In this document: one piece after another, positions 38,501 through 49,998 of the stretch
Layout of the letters: each line of letters starts with the position of its first letter
Position numbering within the stretch: the first letter of the stretch is position 1
From: Prunella strophiata
Taxonomy: Eukaryota > Chordata > Aves > Passeriformes > Prunellidae
Assembly: GCA_036583965.1 (NCBI GenBank)
Contig: JAZBQD010000017.1
Span: forward strand, 25,144,385 to 25,208,384
DNA: 64,000 nt
Reading direction: 5' to 3'
Notes under the pieces: model-generated
Told to the model about the DNA's origin: nothing
Seen by the model: the letters and a program-made list of their open reading frames with translations, nothing else
The model's database searches: none
Position numbers and translations under genes: made by a program

Positions 38501-41040
38501 CAGCAGATCACTACTGACAAAGCTCATGAGACAACAGATTGGAACAATTACCTGCTTGAAGTTCCTTGAAGTATTTTTTTTTTTCCCCAAGCCTAGTTTT
38601 GACTCACAGGAAACTATTGAAGTTCATAAAACATAGATACTTCAAACTTGATTCTTCCCTACTAAGCAGCTCATGCATGATTTATGTCTGTATATAGCAG
38701 ATGTAAGAGAACAAGACTGAACTGATTGCATTTCATACCTGCTTTTATCTGGGTATAAATGACTGCATAAATAGCAAAATGTGAAGCATCAGGCCCATTT
38801 TCTTAAATGAGTAGCAGAAGAATCTTTTTCTGAAGCTCAGTCCATGCTGTCAGAGGGGAAGTCTAATCACCACTGCACTGAGAGAAGATCCCTTTTTTCA
38901 CTGATCATTGGTGGAATTTTTGTGTTTGTAGAAGGTAAAATAAAGACAAAGGGAAACAACAAATACATTTGCTTTCAGCTCTGACAAGGAAACTGATGAC
39001 CCTCCTAGTGTAAAACATTATTCCTTGTTCAGTCACTTTTTTTTACGTGTACTGTTTTGCTATGGAGCTTAACCAAATGAATGCTAAAGCCATGGAAAAA
39101 GACTTTCAACTTGGGAGTGACACCTTTTGCCTATATGGTGAAAATTAGGGATGTTAATGATAATTTACAGGCTCAAAGTCTTACATATTTGCAGCTCCAG
39201 AGGATCTTTACTAAATAAATTATGCAACAGTCAGAGCAAAAAAGAGATAGGATGGAAAATTTAAGTGAGCACAACTTAGGCCAATATTGCATAGCACACT
39301 GCCATTTTTGCTCAGATCACTGCCAAGACTTCACATGCATTCCTGAGTACTGAAGATTGTCCCCTTAGATGTCTTTACCACTCCTTCTCATCTTTCTTGT
39401 TTTAAGATTATTAATCAAGATCCTCTTTAGTGGATCCTTAATCTAAACCAGAAGGGTTTTCTGAGCTAGATTTCAGTCCCATTCCAGAAGTTTATTCTTA
39501 AAAGTACTGCTCAAGTTGGAAGTAAGAATTTTCAAAAGATAAGGCTTGAGGGAGTAAAATGAGCATTTATTTTTCCCATCTGTGGTTGTACTGTGTGACT
39601 GTATCAGAGACTTCTGAACATCTTGCTGATGAAATCAATAGGAATCTGTTTTACTCACTTAAAAATGACTGAAAAGCTGAATTCCCACTCTTTCCTTTTC
39701 TCACTTTCTAGCCACTCATAATATAGTAACACTTAAAGCTGTCTATACTTTTTAATATTTTTGATTCAAGAAAAGTCATCCAACCTTCAATTTCCATGCA
39801 TCTGACAGAGAACAAAGTAGAGAGGAAGCACAAGGGAGAAAAGACTAGACTAAGAAACACTAAAAATACTGTTTAATCTGATTTCTGACTCCTCAATCAA
39901 AAACCAGAAATCTTTCAGCACTTCACATAATTAAGGAGAAATTAGTTAGTGTTTCTGTTTTCCATCAAAAATTATTAAGAATTTATTTTGGGACAATACA
40001 GTAAATATTTTCAAAATAAGTATATAATTTAGTAATCCAATTATATGTGCTTCTATATGTGCTGGACTGTGACACATCTGCTTTGCTGCAAAACTTAAGT
40101 TACAGTGGGCAGAGCTATTAAATATGAAACTAATGTCTACTTATATTCTAAAAAGGTGTAAGGTTTGTTTCTTGCTTTCTTCTTATCCTTTTTTTTAAAA
40201 CCAGTAATTCATATTTAAAAGCAAAGAAAATCTGAAATTCTAGACAATACATAAGGGAAGGAGATGTCATCTCTGTGGACTGGAGAAAAGACAAAGTGAT
40301 AGAGAGAAATGGAATGTTTTTACCTAATAAAATACACTAAAATAAATCAAGCAAATGTGTAATTTAATTTTAGAAATTAATACTGTGAATTTTTCAAAAT
40401 ATTCTTCTGCCTATACTCTGAAAGTTTCCTATTATGTCATGACAGTAGTGCATCCAGGTCCACTATTGCCCCTCTGGAATTGTCTGTAGGAAGAACTAGC
40501 AAGTAAAGGATACTGTATGCACCTGTGCTCTCCTAGAATCCTTTACCATGGATTAGTACCTTCTTCTTGACTTCCAGCTATTTAAACATTTGCTGACACC
40601 AATGTAGCTTAAAACTTTCAAATAATATTTCAGCAATTTTTAGTGCTGCAAAACAGAGACTTTTATTTAAAACTGTTTTCTGGGGGAGGATTGTGTGTTT
40701 TCTTCTTAATTTTATTTTAGTAATATCTTACTATTCTGTTATCTTACTATTCTAAACACTAATCTGTTTAGTGGATTATTTAATACAGAAAAAGGTAGAG
40801 GAAGAACATATCCCTGATACTTAAATATATGCTTATTTAACAAAGCAGACAAGATTATTGTGATATTCTGAGGTATTTTTCAAGCTATTCTACTCTTACT
40901 TTTATTAATCAAAAGGGAAAAAAATATTGACCCAAAAATGATAGGCTGGAAAAAAAATATATATATATATTTATATTGATATATAGATGCATACACACAC
41001 ATATGAAATTGCCTCCAAAGGGCTTATTAAAAATATGAAG
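32596..41040. other. Unique AT-rich non-coding DNA, no gene seen
   Basis: No gene, RNA gene or recognisable transposon was found. It includes a T run at about 32,742-32,758, an AT-rich imperfect palindrome at about 36,985-37,030, and an AT/AC patch at about 40,955-41,000. Open frames are short and without motif. Confidence 0.55.
36985..37030. repeat. AT-rich imperfect palindrome
   Basis: The core ATAACATATATGTTAT is a perfect inverted repeat, and its arms extend through TA-rich sequence with a two-base offset. Such sequence can extrude as a cruciform or arise by AT slippage. No function is implied. Confidence 0.75.
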
Positions 41041-41275
41041 TAAAAGAGACTAGGTTTAGATTTGATATTAGGAGGAAGTTCTACACTGTGAGAGTGACGA
41101 GGAGTGGAACAGGTTGCCCACAGAAGTTGTGGATGCCTCATCCCTGGAACTGTTCAAGAGAGCAGGCTGGATGGAGCTCTGAGCAATCCTGTCTAGTGGA
41201 AGGTTCCCCTGACAAAAGCAGAATCATACAATTTTTAAGGTCCCTTCCAACACAAACCATCCTACGGTTCCATTG
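41041..41275 (+). mobile_element. CR1 LINE, 3' tail only, plus strand
   Basis: This is the last roughly 230 bases of a CR1 element. It contains 'gagactaggtttagat', 'ggaacaggttgcccaca', 'gaagttgtggatgcctcat', 'gtctagtggaaggttcccc' and 'aaggtcccttccaacac', ending in 'catcctacggttcc'. It is of a different CR1 subfamily from the copy at 23,165, as the 'gtggatgcctcatccctgg' segment shows. There is no coding sequence. Confidence 0.88.
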
Positions 41276-41280
41276 GATTT

Positions 41281-41299
41281 CCCCCCCCCCTCCCCCCCC
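41281..41299 (+). repeat. C-rich run (C10 T C8)
   Basis: Two C runs separated by a single T lie directly after the CR1 tail. This may be a target-site or tail feature, or simple slippage. Length calls here are error-prone. Confidence 0.9.
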
Positions 41300-43813
41300 A
41301 TTACACAAAAGAGGACAAAAGGATATCAGCTGCAGCCAAAATAATTCGAAGTTCAAATCCATCCAGTTTTACTTCCACAGAAATATTTCTTTCTTCTCAA
41401 CCTATTCTGTTTTCTGGGATCTCTTTTTGCAATAAAATACGAATAAATACAGCCAGAGATACCAGCATTTGTGTTTTCAAAAGTAGCTCCATTTAGTTTT
41501 GGAAATCTCAATGGCTGTATCATATAAATGCAATAGAGGAACTGTAAAGAAGACAATATAACAAACTATCTTCAAGACTGTCTCTCAGAATGAAATGTTC
41601 TATGGGTATTTCAAACAGCTACGTAAAATGGAAAATGAAATGCAAAGACAACCATTTATTAAACATTTCACTGTGAGAGGAAAAAAAAACCAAAAACAAA
41701 CCAAAAACCCAAACAAAAATAATGGCCTGAACCTCATTCCCAAAAGAGTAAATGCTTTCAAATGCAATATCAAGTTATTATCAAGCTAATATCAAGTTAA
41801 TGGAAAGAGACCTGCTAATGCTCTCTATGCTTCTGAAATACCAGTCCCCAGAACAGCAATAAAAACCCCCGCAGTTACTTGTTGAAATGTTTTTGTAAAT
41901 ATTGACTCCCTCTTTGGGTGGGATTCAGATGGGTTAAAGCCACTGTGGCTCCTTGGGCCACAGAGCAAAAAACAGGTGTGCACAGAGGCAGGTGGCATCT
42001 GGACTGGCTAAATCCAATCCGCTAAATCCAATCGCTACCAATCACTTCTCTGTTCTGGTACCAACAGCTGCTGTGAGCACGTAAGGAAGTGTAGGCAGAC
42101 CAAAAATTTTTCCAGAAATGAGAATTCAAAGGCATAGATGGCTTTATTGTCAGGTAATGATATCGGGAGCTTTTAACCTCCAGATAATGGCATGAAATTG
42201 CCTGAGGTCAGCAATGACTGAAAATTGTGACAATTAGATGGCTTCTTTGTGGCCTATAGGAAATGAATTGGTGGCCTCATTCCAGTTCTCTATCATAAAA
42301 CAATTACAGCTAATGCTGATTGACATCTTTGATTGCAACCATGGCTCAGAGGCCAAGACTGAATGAGCCTTGAAAATAAACTGCCCTTCAACCCAGAAAA
42401 GTCAATCCTCTGAGCCAGAGGTGAGGCACACACTAGACTGAGAAAAAATGTACCTCTTTTTGCTCACTCTACTGACAGAAACTTTGTCTCTCCTACTAAC
42501 TCTCAGTGCCTTCTGCTTATGATGGAACAGAAAATGCAAGTCCTTAGGGAGGGTTTAGGAAGAGTTATTACATATAGCTCTTTATGGATTTCACTCAAGT
42601 AAGCAAGACTTCAGATGATGTGGTGCTGTGGTGCCAAGTGCTGTCCTGGTGCTGCGCTCAACAGTCTACTGTCTGAATTGCTTGCCATCAAAACAAAGGG
42701 GACAGATGTGGGAGCCATGAAGCACCATTACCAGAGCTTGACAGACAGTGCATGAGGCTCTGTGAGACAAGTAATAAATCTAACATCAAATACTTAATGT
42801 GTTGCAGAAAAATGAGTCCAAGCAGAGGATTGGGTCTTGGTTATAAAAGTGAGTTAAAGGCAAATAGTTCTGGGTCACACAGATACTTTATACTTTTTAC
42901 TTATGGCATCACAGAAGGGGAACTGTGTGAGTGTTCATGTGTTTAAAGCCACTCTAGCATTACTGATGTGCAATAGAAATAAGAAAGGATTTTAGACTAA
43001 ATTTAGATGTAAGGAAAAAACCTCTATTTCCTGCCCAGTGCTTAAAGCATTTGTGACTAGTTAAATTCTATCCCAGACCCAGCTAGATCAGAAGGTTTTA
43101 CTTGAGGAGCTGTTCTTAAATCTTATAAAAGATTTCATGTGCTGGGAGACATCTCAAAACTCCTGTTCCCAACTGTTTAGTTCACAGCATAAAGGTCAGT
43201 TTGCACTGGCTATGTAAAATATTAATAGTGGTAAACTCACACACTGATTAGCATTTGAAAATGTCACGCTAATAAAAATATAAATTAAAAAGAAAAAAGA
43301 ACTTAGAGTGATCCTACACAATGCATGGTTAAAATGTGCTTCTTCTGAAGAAGCAGAGATTGAAAAAGAACACAGTAGATGTCTGTAGAAGTTTATGACT
43401 CCATGTAGACAGCTTTCCTTGGCTAGACAAGATTCAGCCTCCTCACCTTCTTCTGCCCTCAGTTATAAAGCATGGGCTGTGTCTGCTTGTCTTAGACACT
43501 GCAGTAAGTTTCAGCTCTGAGAAAATCTGTGCAGCAGCAAAAATTCACAACAGTGCTTTTCCAGTGGACGGAAGCATTTCAAGCATAACTCTTGAAATGA
43601 CCTGAGGCAAACACAGAAAGATCAAAGAAATCTAAAGGAAATTATGCTAATGCTCAGATGAAGCATAATAAGCAACCTCTAACTGGAACTTATATAATCC
43701 ATCTGCCTTTTCCTCTAAAGACAACAAATGTCTTTCACTGGTCTTACATTTTGGGAGGTTAAAACCAAAGTATTTCTTTATCAGTTGTCCCACTGTAGAA
43801 ATGAAAAAGACCT
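41300..43813. other. Non-coding DNA with one candidate regulatory element
   Basis: No gene was recognised. A bird-typical A/C patch ('aaaaccaaaaacaaacc' type) lies at about 41,680-41,720. A short reiteration of 'gctaaatccaatc' lies at about 42,007-42,032. The part at about 42,110-42,350 is discussed separately. Confidence 0.5.
42110..42350. promoter_or_regulatory. Candidate conserved non-coding element with homeodomain, PBX/MEIS and TCF-like sites
   Basis: This stretch is complex in base composition and free of homopolymers and repeat signatures. It has a cluster of transcription-factor-like words at its right end: CAATTACAGCTAAT (42,301), TGATTGACA (42,317-42,325, PBX/MEIS-like) and CTTTGAT (42,327-42,333, TCF/LEF-like). 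'gacaattagatggc' lies upstream at about 42,230. The density is unusual for this window, but the motifs are short and conservation was not tested. Confidence 0.28.
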
Positions 43814-44737
43814 ATAGAATCACAAAATCACTTAGAATCACAGAATGGTTTATTTTGGAAAGAACCTTAAAGGTCACACAATTTCAACCACTCCACCATG
43901 GGCAGGGATCCAACCCACTAGATCATACTGCTCAGGGCACCGTCCTAATAGGTTTTGAACACTTCCAGGGGTGGGACATCTCCAGCTTCTCTGAGCAACT
44001 TGTTCCAGTGCCTCAACAGCCCCACAGCATTCTCAGCCTGTCTTTGCAGGTGAGGTGCTTCAGCACTTTGGTCATATTTGTGGCCCTCTTCTGGGACAAT
44101 TCTACATGTCCATGTCCTTCTTCTGCTGGGACATCAGAGCTGGATGCAGGGTTCCAGAGGGGCAGAATCTCCTCCCTCCCCTGCTGGCCACGCTGCTTTG
44201 GATACAGCCCAGGACATGTTTGGCTCTCTGGGCTGGGAGAGCACATGGCAGGGACATGTCCAGCTTTTTATTTACCAGAACTCCTGTAGCTGTTCTCTAC
44301 AGGACTGGTCTCAATAAGTTCATCTCCCAGTCGATTGCCCCAGCCCGACACCTTGCACCTGGACTTGTTTAACTTCATGAGGTTCTTGTGGACTCACTTC
44401 TTGAGCTTGTCCAGGCTGCCCTGGATAGTATCCCTTCTTTCTCTTGTGCCCACTGCACCACCCAGCTTCATGTCCTCTGCAAACTTGCTGAGGGTGCACT
44501 CAATACCATTGTCCACATCATTGATGACAATACTGAAGAGCACTGGTCCCACGACAGAGCCCTGAGGGACAGCACTTGTCACACTGGCCGCCACCTGGAC
44601 ACAGAACCACTAACCACAACTCTGTCTGTGTCCATCTCTCCAATTCCTTATCCACAGAATAGTGCACCCTTCAAATCCATGCCTCCCCAGTTTGGAGACA
44701 ATGACCATGTCAAAGGCCTTACAGAAATCTAGATGAC
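43814..44737 (-). mobile_element. CR1 LINE, minus strand, with broken reverse transcriptase
   Basis: The plus strand begins with the reversed CR1 terminus ('atagaatcacaaaatcac') and runs back through the 3' UTR into ORF2. Minus-strand translation at 44,594-44,394 shows the core of a CR1 reverse transcriptase. The palm segment VPQGSVVGPVLF and the region around the catalytic box LSKFAEDMKLGG (44,472-44,483 for FAED) are readable. The family consensus box is FADD, so the first of the two adjacent metal-binding aspartates is Glu here. Together with truncation and frameshifts this makes the copy inactive. The 5' end is at the 'cagaaatctagatgac' segment. Confidence 0.9.
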
Positions 44738-44739
44738 AT

Positions 44740-45025
44740 TTTAGGGTTTAGATCGGAAAAGTCCTTTAAGTCCAGCTGTTTGCCCAGCACTGCCAAGTCC
44801 ATGATTAAATCATGTCTCTAAGTAACACATCTATATGACTTTTAGATACTTCCAGGTATGGTGACAACCACTTTCCTGTTCTAATGTTTGACAACACTTT
44901 TGGAGAAGACTTTATTTCTTTTTTTTTTTTAATATCCAGTCTAAACTTCTCCCAGCACAATTTGAAGCTGCTTCTTATAGTCCAATCAATTTTTACTAGG
45001 AAGAAGAGACTGACACTAAACTGTT
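44740..45025 (-). mobile_element. Second CR1 LINE fragment, minus strand, abutting the first
   Basis: A new reversed CR1 3' end starts within a few bases of the previous element's 5' end ('tagggtttagatcggaaaag'). It continues through 'ctgccaagtccatgat', 'cttccaggtatggtgac' and 'aggaagaagagactgac'. An internal T run at about 44,920-44,931 lies within it. Two CR1 copies in the same orientation, end to end, most likely result from insertion of one next to or into the other. Confidence 0.8.
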
Positions 45026-46589
45026 GATGACAAATCATTCTTTTTTTGAATAAGTTATGAGCTGGAACTGTTTCTTCCTGCACTACATTCATGTAACTAT
45101 AGACAATGTGCTTAGTTCAGCTTAAGATATGACTGCTTCTCAGCTGAGTTGTAAAAATGTGGCATGTGAATATTCTTAACCTATTTCAGTTGAAAAGTAT
45201 ATTGATTAGCTTAAATTGCTTTCATATTTTATATAATTCTGATCAAAGTAAATGTATTATTATTTAACTAAATACAAAATGAATGGAGAGGGCCCTAGAT
45301 ATCAGGCTAACAGAATGATATGTGCTCTACTTTTTAGCATTGTTAAGATGTAAAAATTAAAACCTTCCTATCCCTTTCTTATGATGGTTGTGCTGTCACA
45401 CGCTATAATATTTTAACAGAGGATCAAGATGCTACCATTTATATGATAAACAGAGGAGTCCTGAATGTTTGGAATTATTTTTCACTGGTAATAAAAGAGA
45501 TAAATAACAAATCCTACTGGTTATTTCACAAATCCAAACAGATTACCAGCATGAGTATATCACATGAACAAAAAAGCCCAGAGAACCAATACTTAACTTT
45601 CCATTTTAAAGTGTCATTCTAATAAAATCCAGGATAAAAACCTCAAGACATAGTCATCATGATATCTGAGAATCTCATTCAAAGATGGTATAGAAGCAGG
45701 AAACATATCAGTCTTGATATGAAAAATACATATCAATATGCAAAAAAATGGGGTTACAGATTTAATAAAAAACACCCAATAATGAAAAAAAAAATCTGTA
45801 TGAATTCAGATTTTGAGCACAGGGTACTCCTAATTTTTTTTTTTTACATTTGTAACTAAGGAATACTGACTTTACAGTTTCTCTTTTCTCTCAGTGGATA
45901 CATCTAAAATGTATTTTCATTTAAGGAGTTAGCAACTTCAGTAACCTGTATTACTAAGATACCTGAAAGCTACTAAATATATTATCTACAGTTTCAAAAC
46001 ATGGAATTGTGTATAAATTTATACAAACGGTATAATTTTTATTCTACACATGTCTCTGTGAGATACTGAAACATTAATGGTTATTGACCAAAAAAATCGT
46101 CAATGTGAAAATGCAATGTCTGCTTTGCTGAGGCCAGGTTTGCACCCCCTGCCCCCAAAAGAAGGGGAGGATAGTTTTTGTGTGGTGGTGAGAGCTCTGA
46201 TCCACATCAGACAGAGCAGCTGAACACCCACCAGTGGAGGACACAAGCTGGGTTTTGATCCAGATAAGGGAGAAGGCAAATAAGAAGCAAAGCACTCCCT
46301 GCTGAGGCACCACAGTGCTTTTAATCACACCAATGTCCACCCTTACAGAACTGGCTCAGGTGTATATCTCCCCAGGGAGGTACTGGGACATTCTAATCTG
46401 CTGCAAGAGAACTACTAACAAGAACCTGAGTTACCTTTGCCTTCAGGGGCAGGTCTTATCAGCTTCAGAAATGGAATTTCTTATTCTCCAGTGTTCTTAA
46501 CAAATTAAAAAAATTGCCACCTATGCTGTTTTCCTCTTTCTTCCTAAAGCTTTAAATACTCAAGGACAATTATGGCCTGTGTTACATTG
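45026..46589. other. Non-coding DNA, no gene seen
   Basis: AT-rich with no recognised element or gene. The part at about 46,130-46,450 is less AT-rich ('caccccctgcccccaaaag' and following) and might be an old repeat, but I could not assign it. Confidence 0.5.
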
Positions 46590-47671
46590 CAACTCAGTAA
46601 AATTTTCATTCCATATAAGTGGCAACATTTTGATGGTTGTGGAGCTGCAGGGGTAGCCTCTGTGAATAGAAACCAAGGCTGCCAGTGCAGAACAATGTCT
46701 GTTCCAGTAGACTGCAGAGCAGACCTGGTCCTTGCTAAGCCTGGTCCATTGGCCATGATAATGGTGGTGCCTCTGTGATAACACTTCTAAGAAAGAGTAA
46801 AATAAATCCTGCAGACAAATCATAAGAAAGAGGAGTGAGAAGATGTGAAAGGGCTCTGTAGGCTGCAAGGTCAGCTAATGACGGAGAGGAGGAGATGCTC
46901 CAGGTGCCAGAGAATAAATTCCTGGCAGCCCCTGGAAAAGACCATGGTGATGCAAGTTGTTCCCCTGCAGACCATGGAGGTCCACAGTGGAGTACATATG
47001 CACCTTCAGCCCATAAAGGACTCCATTCCATAGCAGGGGTGTGCTTGAGGAAGGCTGTGTAGAAAGTTCATTCTGGACCACATTCCTGGCAGGAGCTGCA
47101 GCCTGTGGAGAATTCATACAGAAGAAGGGCTTCTGGCAGAAGTTGTGGCTGGTGGGGGACTCTTTCTGGACCAATCAATTTCTGAAGGACTCTTCTCTGA
47201 GGAGAAAATTCACACTGGAGCAGTTCTGAAATAGCCATATTCTGTGATGAGGATATCCCATGCTGAAGTACATGAAAAATGCAAAGGAGGAGTGACAGAG
47301 ATAAAGTGTTATGGATTAATCTTTATTCCCCATCTGGCTGCACCATTCAGAGAGGAGGTAGAAGGATTGGGAATGGAAGAGTGAAGCTGATCCTGGGAGG
47401 AAGAGGTGGAGGCAGGGGGAATGGAGAGAGAGGGGTAGTTTTATCTTTGATCATCACTATTCTACTCCATTTTAAATTTTCCACATATAAAATCAATCTT
47501 TCCCAAGTTGAATCTGTTTTGCCCGTGATTGTAACTGGTAGGTGAACTCCCTGTGTTTGTATCAACCTATGAGTTTTTATATTTTATTTTGCTGCTCTGT
47601 CCTCTTGAGCAGAGTGAGTCAGGAAGTGCCTGAGTGGACATCAGTCATCCAGACCAGATCAACCCCCAGAA
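46590..47671 (+). mobile_element. ERVL-type LTR, diverged
   Basis: The segment order is the same as in the LTR at 17,056. 'gtggagctgcaggggtagcc' comes first, then 'ggtggtgcctctgtgataac', the 'gagatgctccaggtgcca' segment, and the 'ggtccacagtggag' repeats. It then has 'caagttgaatctgttttgcc' and a 3' end near 'agaccagatcaaccc'. It is more diverged and contains an extra variant of the middle repeats. The left end is uncertain by tens of bases. No flanking viral genes are visible. Its last 60 or so bases are repeated at 48,736 as part of the duplication. Confidence 0.8.
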
Positions 47672-48735
47672 TGCTGTACGTTAGGTTGGAAGAAACTTCC
47701 ACCTTTGGAGAAACTCCAGAGTTGCTTCTCCCCACTATATGAAACAGCAGTGGAACTAACAGAATCAGAGAGCAGAATGCATTCCCAAATACAAAGAGAA
47801 ATCCAACATTTTCCTCCTTGCTAGAGGAAAAAACTACCACAGGAAAGTAAGAAGAAGACTAATGTTCTAATTTGACAGAATTTGTTACAATGAATCATAA
47901 CTTTGCCTTTCAACTGCATATACAGTGATTACTGCTATAGTTGCAATAGAGAAAAGGTAGTAGAGGAAGCTCAAAGTTCATGTAATTGCTTAAGAAAATC
48001 TATCTTCTGTAAATATATACACATATATATAGTCTGTAGGCAGAATTTCTAACATTGTCATGCATGCCTTTGAATGTGATTTTGTCCATACAGGAATAAT
48101 GTATAAAGATGTCCACATAAATACATGAAATATGCATATATACCATTTTACCTCTTGCATCTACCATTTGCATATTTAGTTCCACTTATGCTTTAAGTTA
48201 GATCTACAGCAATAGAGGACTGTTATTCTCAGATTTTTTTTTTTTGATCTTTCATTCCTTGAACATACCTCATTAAAGAGAGGAACCTATAATATTGAAC
48301 TCTATTAGCACTAACCATTTGTTCATGATGAATGGCTATTTGTGATAATGACTAGCATCATCTTATTGAAGTCTATGCCTAATAAGCAGCTACAATTTAA
48401 TTGCAGCAACCCATGAAGTAAAGTAATCACCAAGGATACCAACAGTGTCAGATCCTACTCTCAAGTTTCTGGAGACATCAGTTGAATATTACTCAAATGT
48501 CTGAAACATAAATAGTTGAAAAAAATTTTCGTTCAATGTACTTCATACATAATATCTATGCATTAATGTCTTACAATATCTTATAGCCATGATCTTAACT
48601 TTTACAATTAAGAGGGATGTTTATTAATATTAATAACACATATATTGCCCAGAATTAATAAGTTTCAAACAAAAGTTTTGCATTGCAATATTAAGAACGG
48701 AAATTACTTTTATATTTATTTTATTTTTATTTTAT
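47604..48735 (+). repeat. Direct duplication, copy 1 (about 1.13 kb)
   Basis: The unit starts at 'cttgagcagagtgagtcagg' inside the end of the ERVL-type LTR and ends in a short ATTTT-rich tract. The same order of sequence follows immediately as copy 2. Apart from the LTR tail the unit is unique AT-rich DNA, with a T run of 12 at 48,234-48,245. Minus-strand frames of about 61-76 codons appear in both copies and are shared only because of the duplication. Confidence 0.97.
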
Positions 48736-49831
48736 CTTGAGCAGAGTGAGTCAGGAAGTGCCTGAGTGGACATCATTCTCCAGACCAGCATCACCCCAAA
48801 TGCATGTTAAACGTTAGGTTGAGAACTCCACCTTTGGAGAAACTCCAGAGTTGCTTCTCCCCACTATATGACAACAGCAGTGGAAACTAACAGAATCAGA
48901 GAGCAGATGCATTCCCAATACAAGAGAAATCCAAATTTCCTCCTTGCTAGAGGAAAAAACTACCACAGGAAAGTAAGAGAAGACTAATGTTCTAATTTGA
49001 CAGAATTTGTTACAATGAATCATAACTTTGCCTTTCAACTGCATATACAGTGATTACTGCTATAGTTGCAATAGAGAAAAGGTAGTAGAGGAAGCTCAAA
49101 GTTCAGTAATTGCTTAAGAAAATCTATCTTCTGTAAATATATACACATATATATAGTCGTAGGCAGAATTTCTAACATTGTCATGCATGCCTTTGAATGT
49201 GATTTTGTCCATACAGGAATAATGTATAAAGATGTCCACATAAATACATGAAATATGCATATATACCATTTTACCTCTTGCATCTACCATTTGCATATTT
49301 AGTTCCACTTATGCTTTAAGTTAGATCTACAGCAATAGAGGACTGTTATTCTCAGATTTTTTTTTTTTTTGATCTTTCATTCCTTGAACATACCTCATTA
49401 AAGAGAGGAACCTATAATATTGAACTCTATTAGCACTAACCATTTGTTCATGATGAATGGCTATTTGTGATAATGACTAGCATCATCTTATTGAAGTCTA
49501 TGCCTAATAAGCAGCTACAATTTAATTGCAGCAACCCATGAAGTAAAGTAATCACCAAGGATACCAACAGTGTCAGATCCTACTCTCAAGTTTCTGGAGA
49601 CATCAGTTGAATATTACTCAAATGTCTGAAACATAATAGTTGAAAAAAATTTTCGTTCAATGTACTTCATACATAATATCTATGCATTAATGTCTTACAA
49701 TATCTTATAGCCATGATCTTAACTTTTACAATTAAGAGGGATGTTTATTAATATTAATAACACATATATTGCCCAGAATTAATAAGTTTCAAACAAAAGT
49801 TTTTGCATTGCAATATTAAGAACGGAATTAC
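48736..49831 (+). repeat. Direct duplication, copy 2
   Basis: This repeats copy 1 in the same orientation with no spacer. In the first roughly 230 bases the copies differ by many small indels. From 'taatgttctaatttgac' onward (about 850 bases) I find only six differences, all of one or two bases. They are missing bases in 'ttcagtaatt', 'agtcgtagg', 'acataatag' and 'cggaatta', one extra T in 'agtttttgc', and a T run of 14 against 12. I found no substitution in that part. Confidence 0.97.
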
Positions 49832-49998
49832 TTTTATTTTATTTTATTTTATTTTATTTTATTTTTATTTTATTTTATTTTATTTTATTTTATTTTATTT
49901 TATTTTATTTTATTTTATTTATTTTATTTTATTTTATTTTTATTTTTGTTGGTTTTTTTACCTTTTAAAATTATTTTTATTTTTATTTTTATTTTTTG
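49832..49998 (+). repeat. (ATTTT)n array with imperfect flank
   Basis: Nearly perfect ATTTT pentamers run to about 49,947 with two or three length-variant units. After a 'gttggttttttta' break, 'atttttattttt' units resume to 49,998. At the same place copy 1 of the duplication has only about five units. Confidence 0.95.

Noticed and set aside
43801..44289. 162-codon plus-strand frame
   Set aside because: It is the antisense strand of a CR1 element. The true coding sense is minus, where a reverse transcriptase segment is readable.
48000..49308. Two near-identical minus-strand frames of about 61-64 codons that look like a duplicated small gene
   Set aside because: They are repeated only because the 1.1 kb block is duplicated. 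The sequence is AT-rich with no motif, and the pair is best explained by a false or recent duplication.
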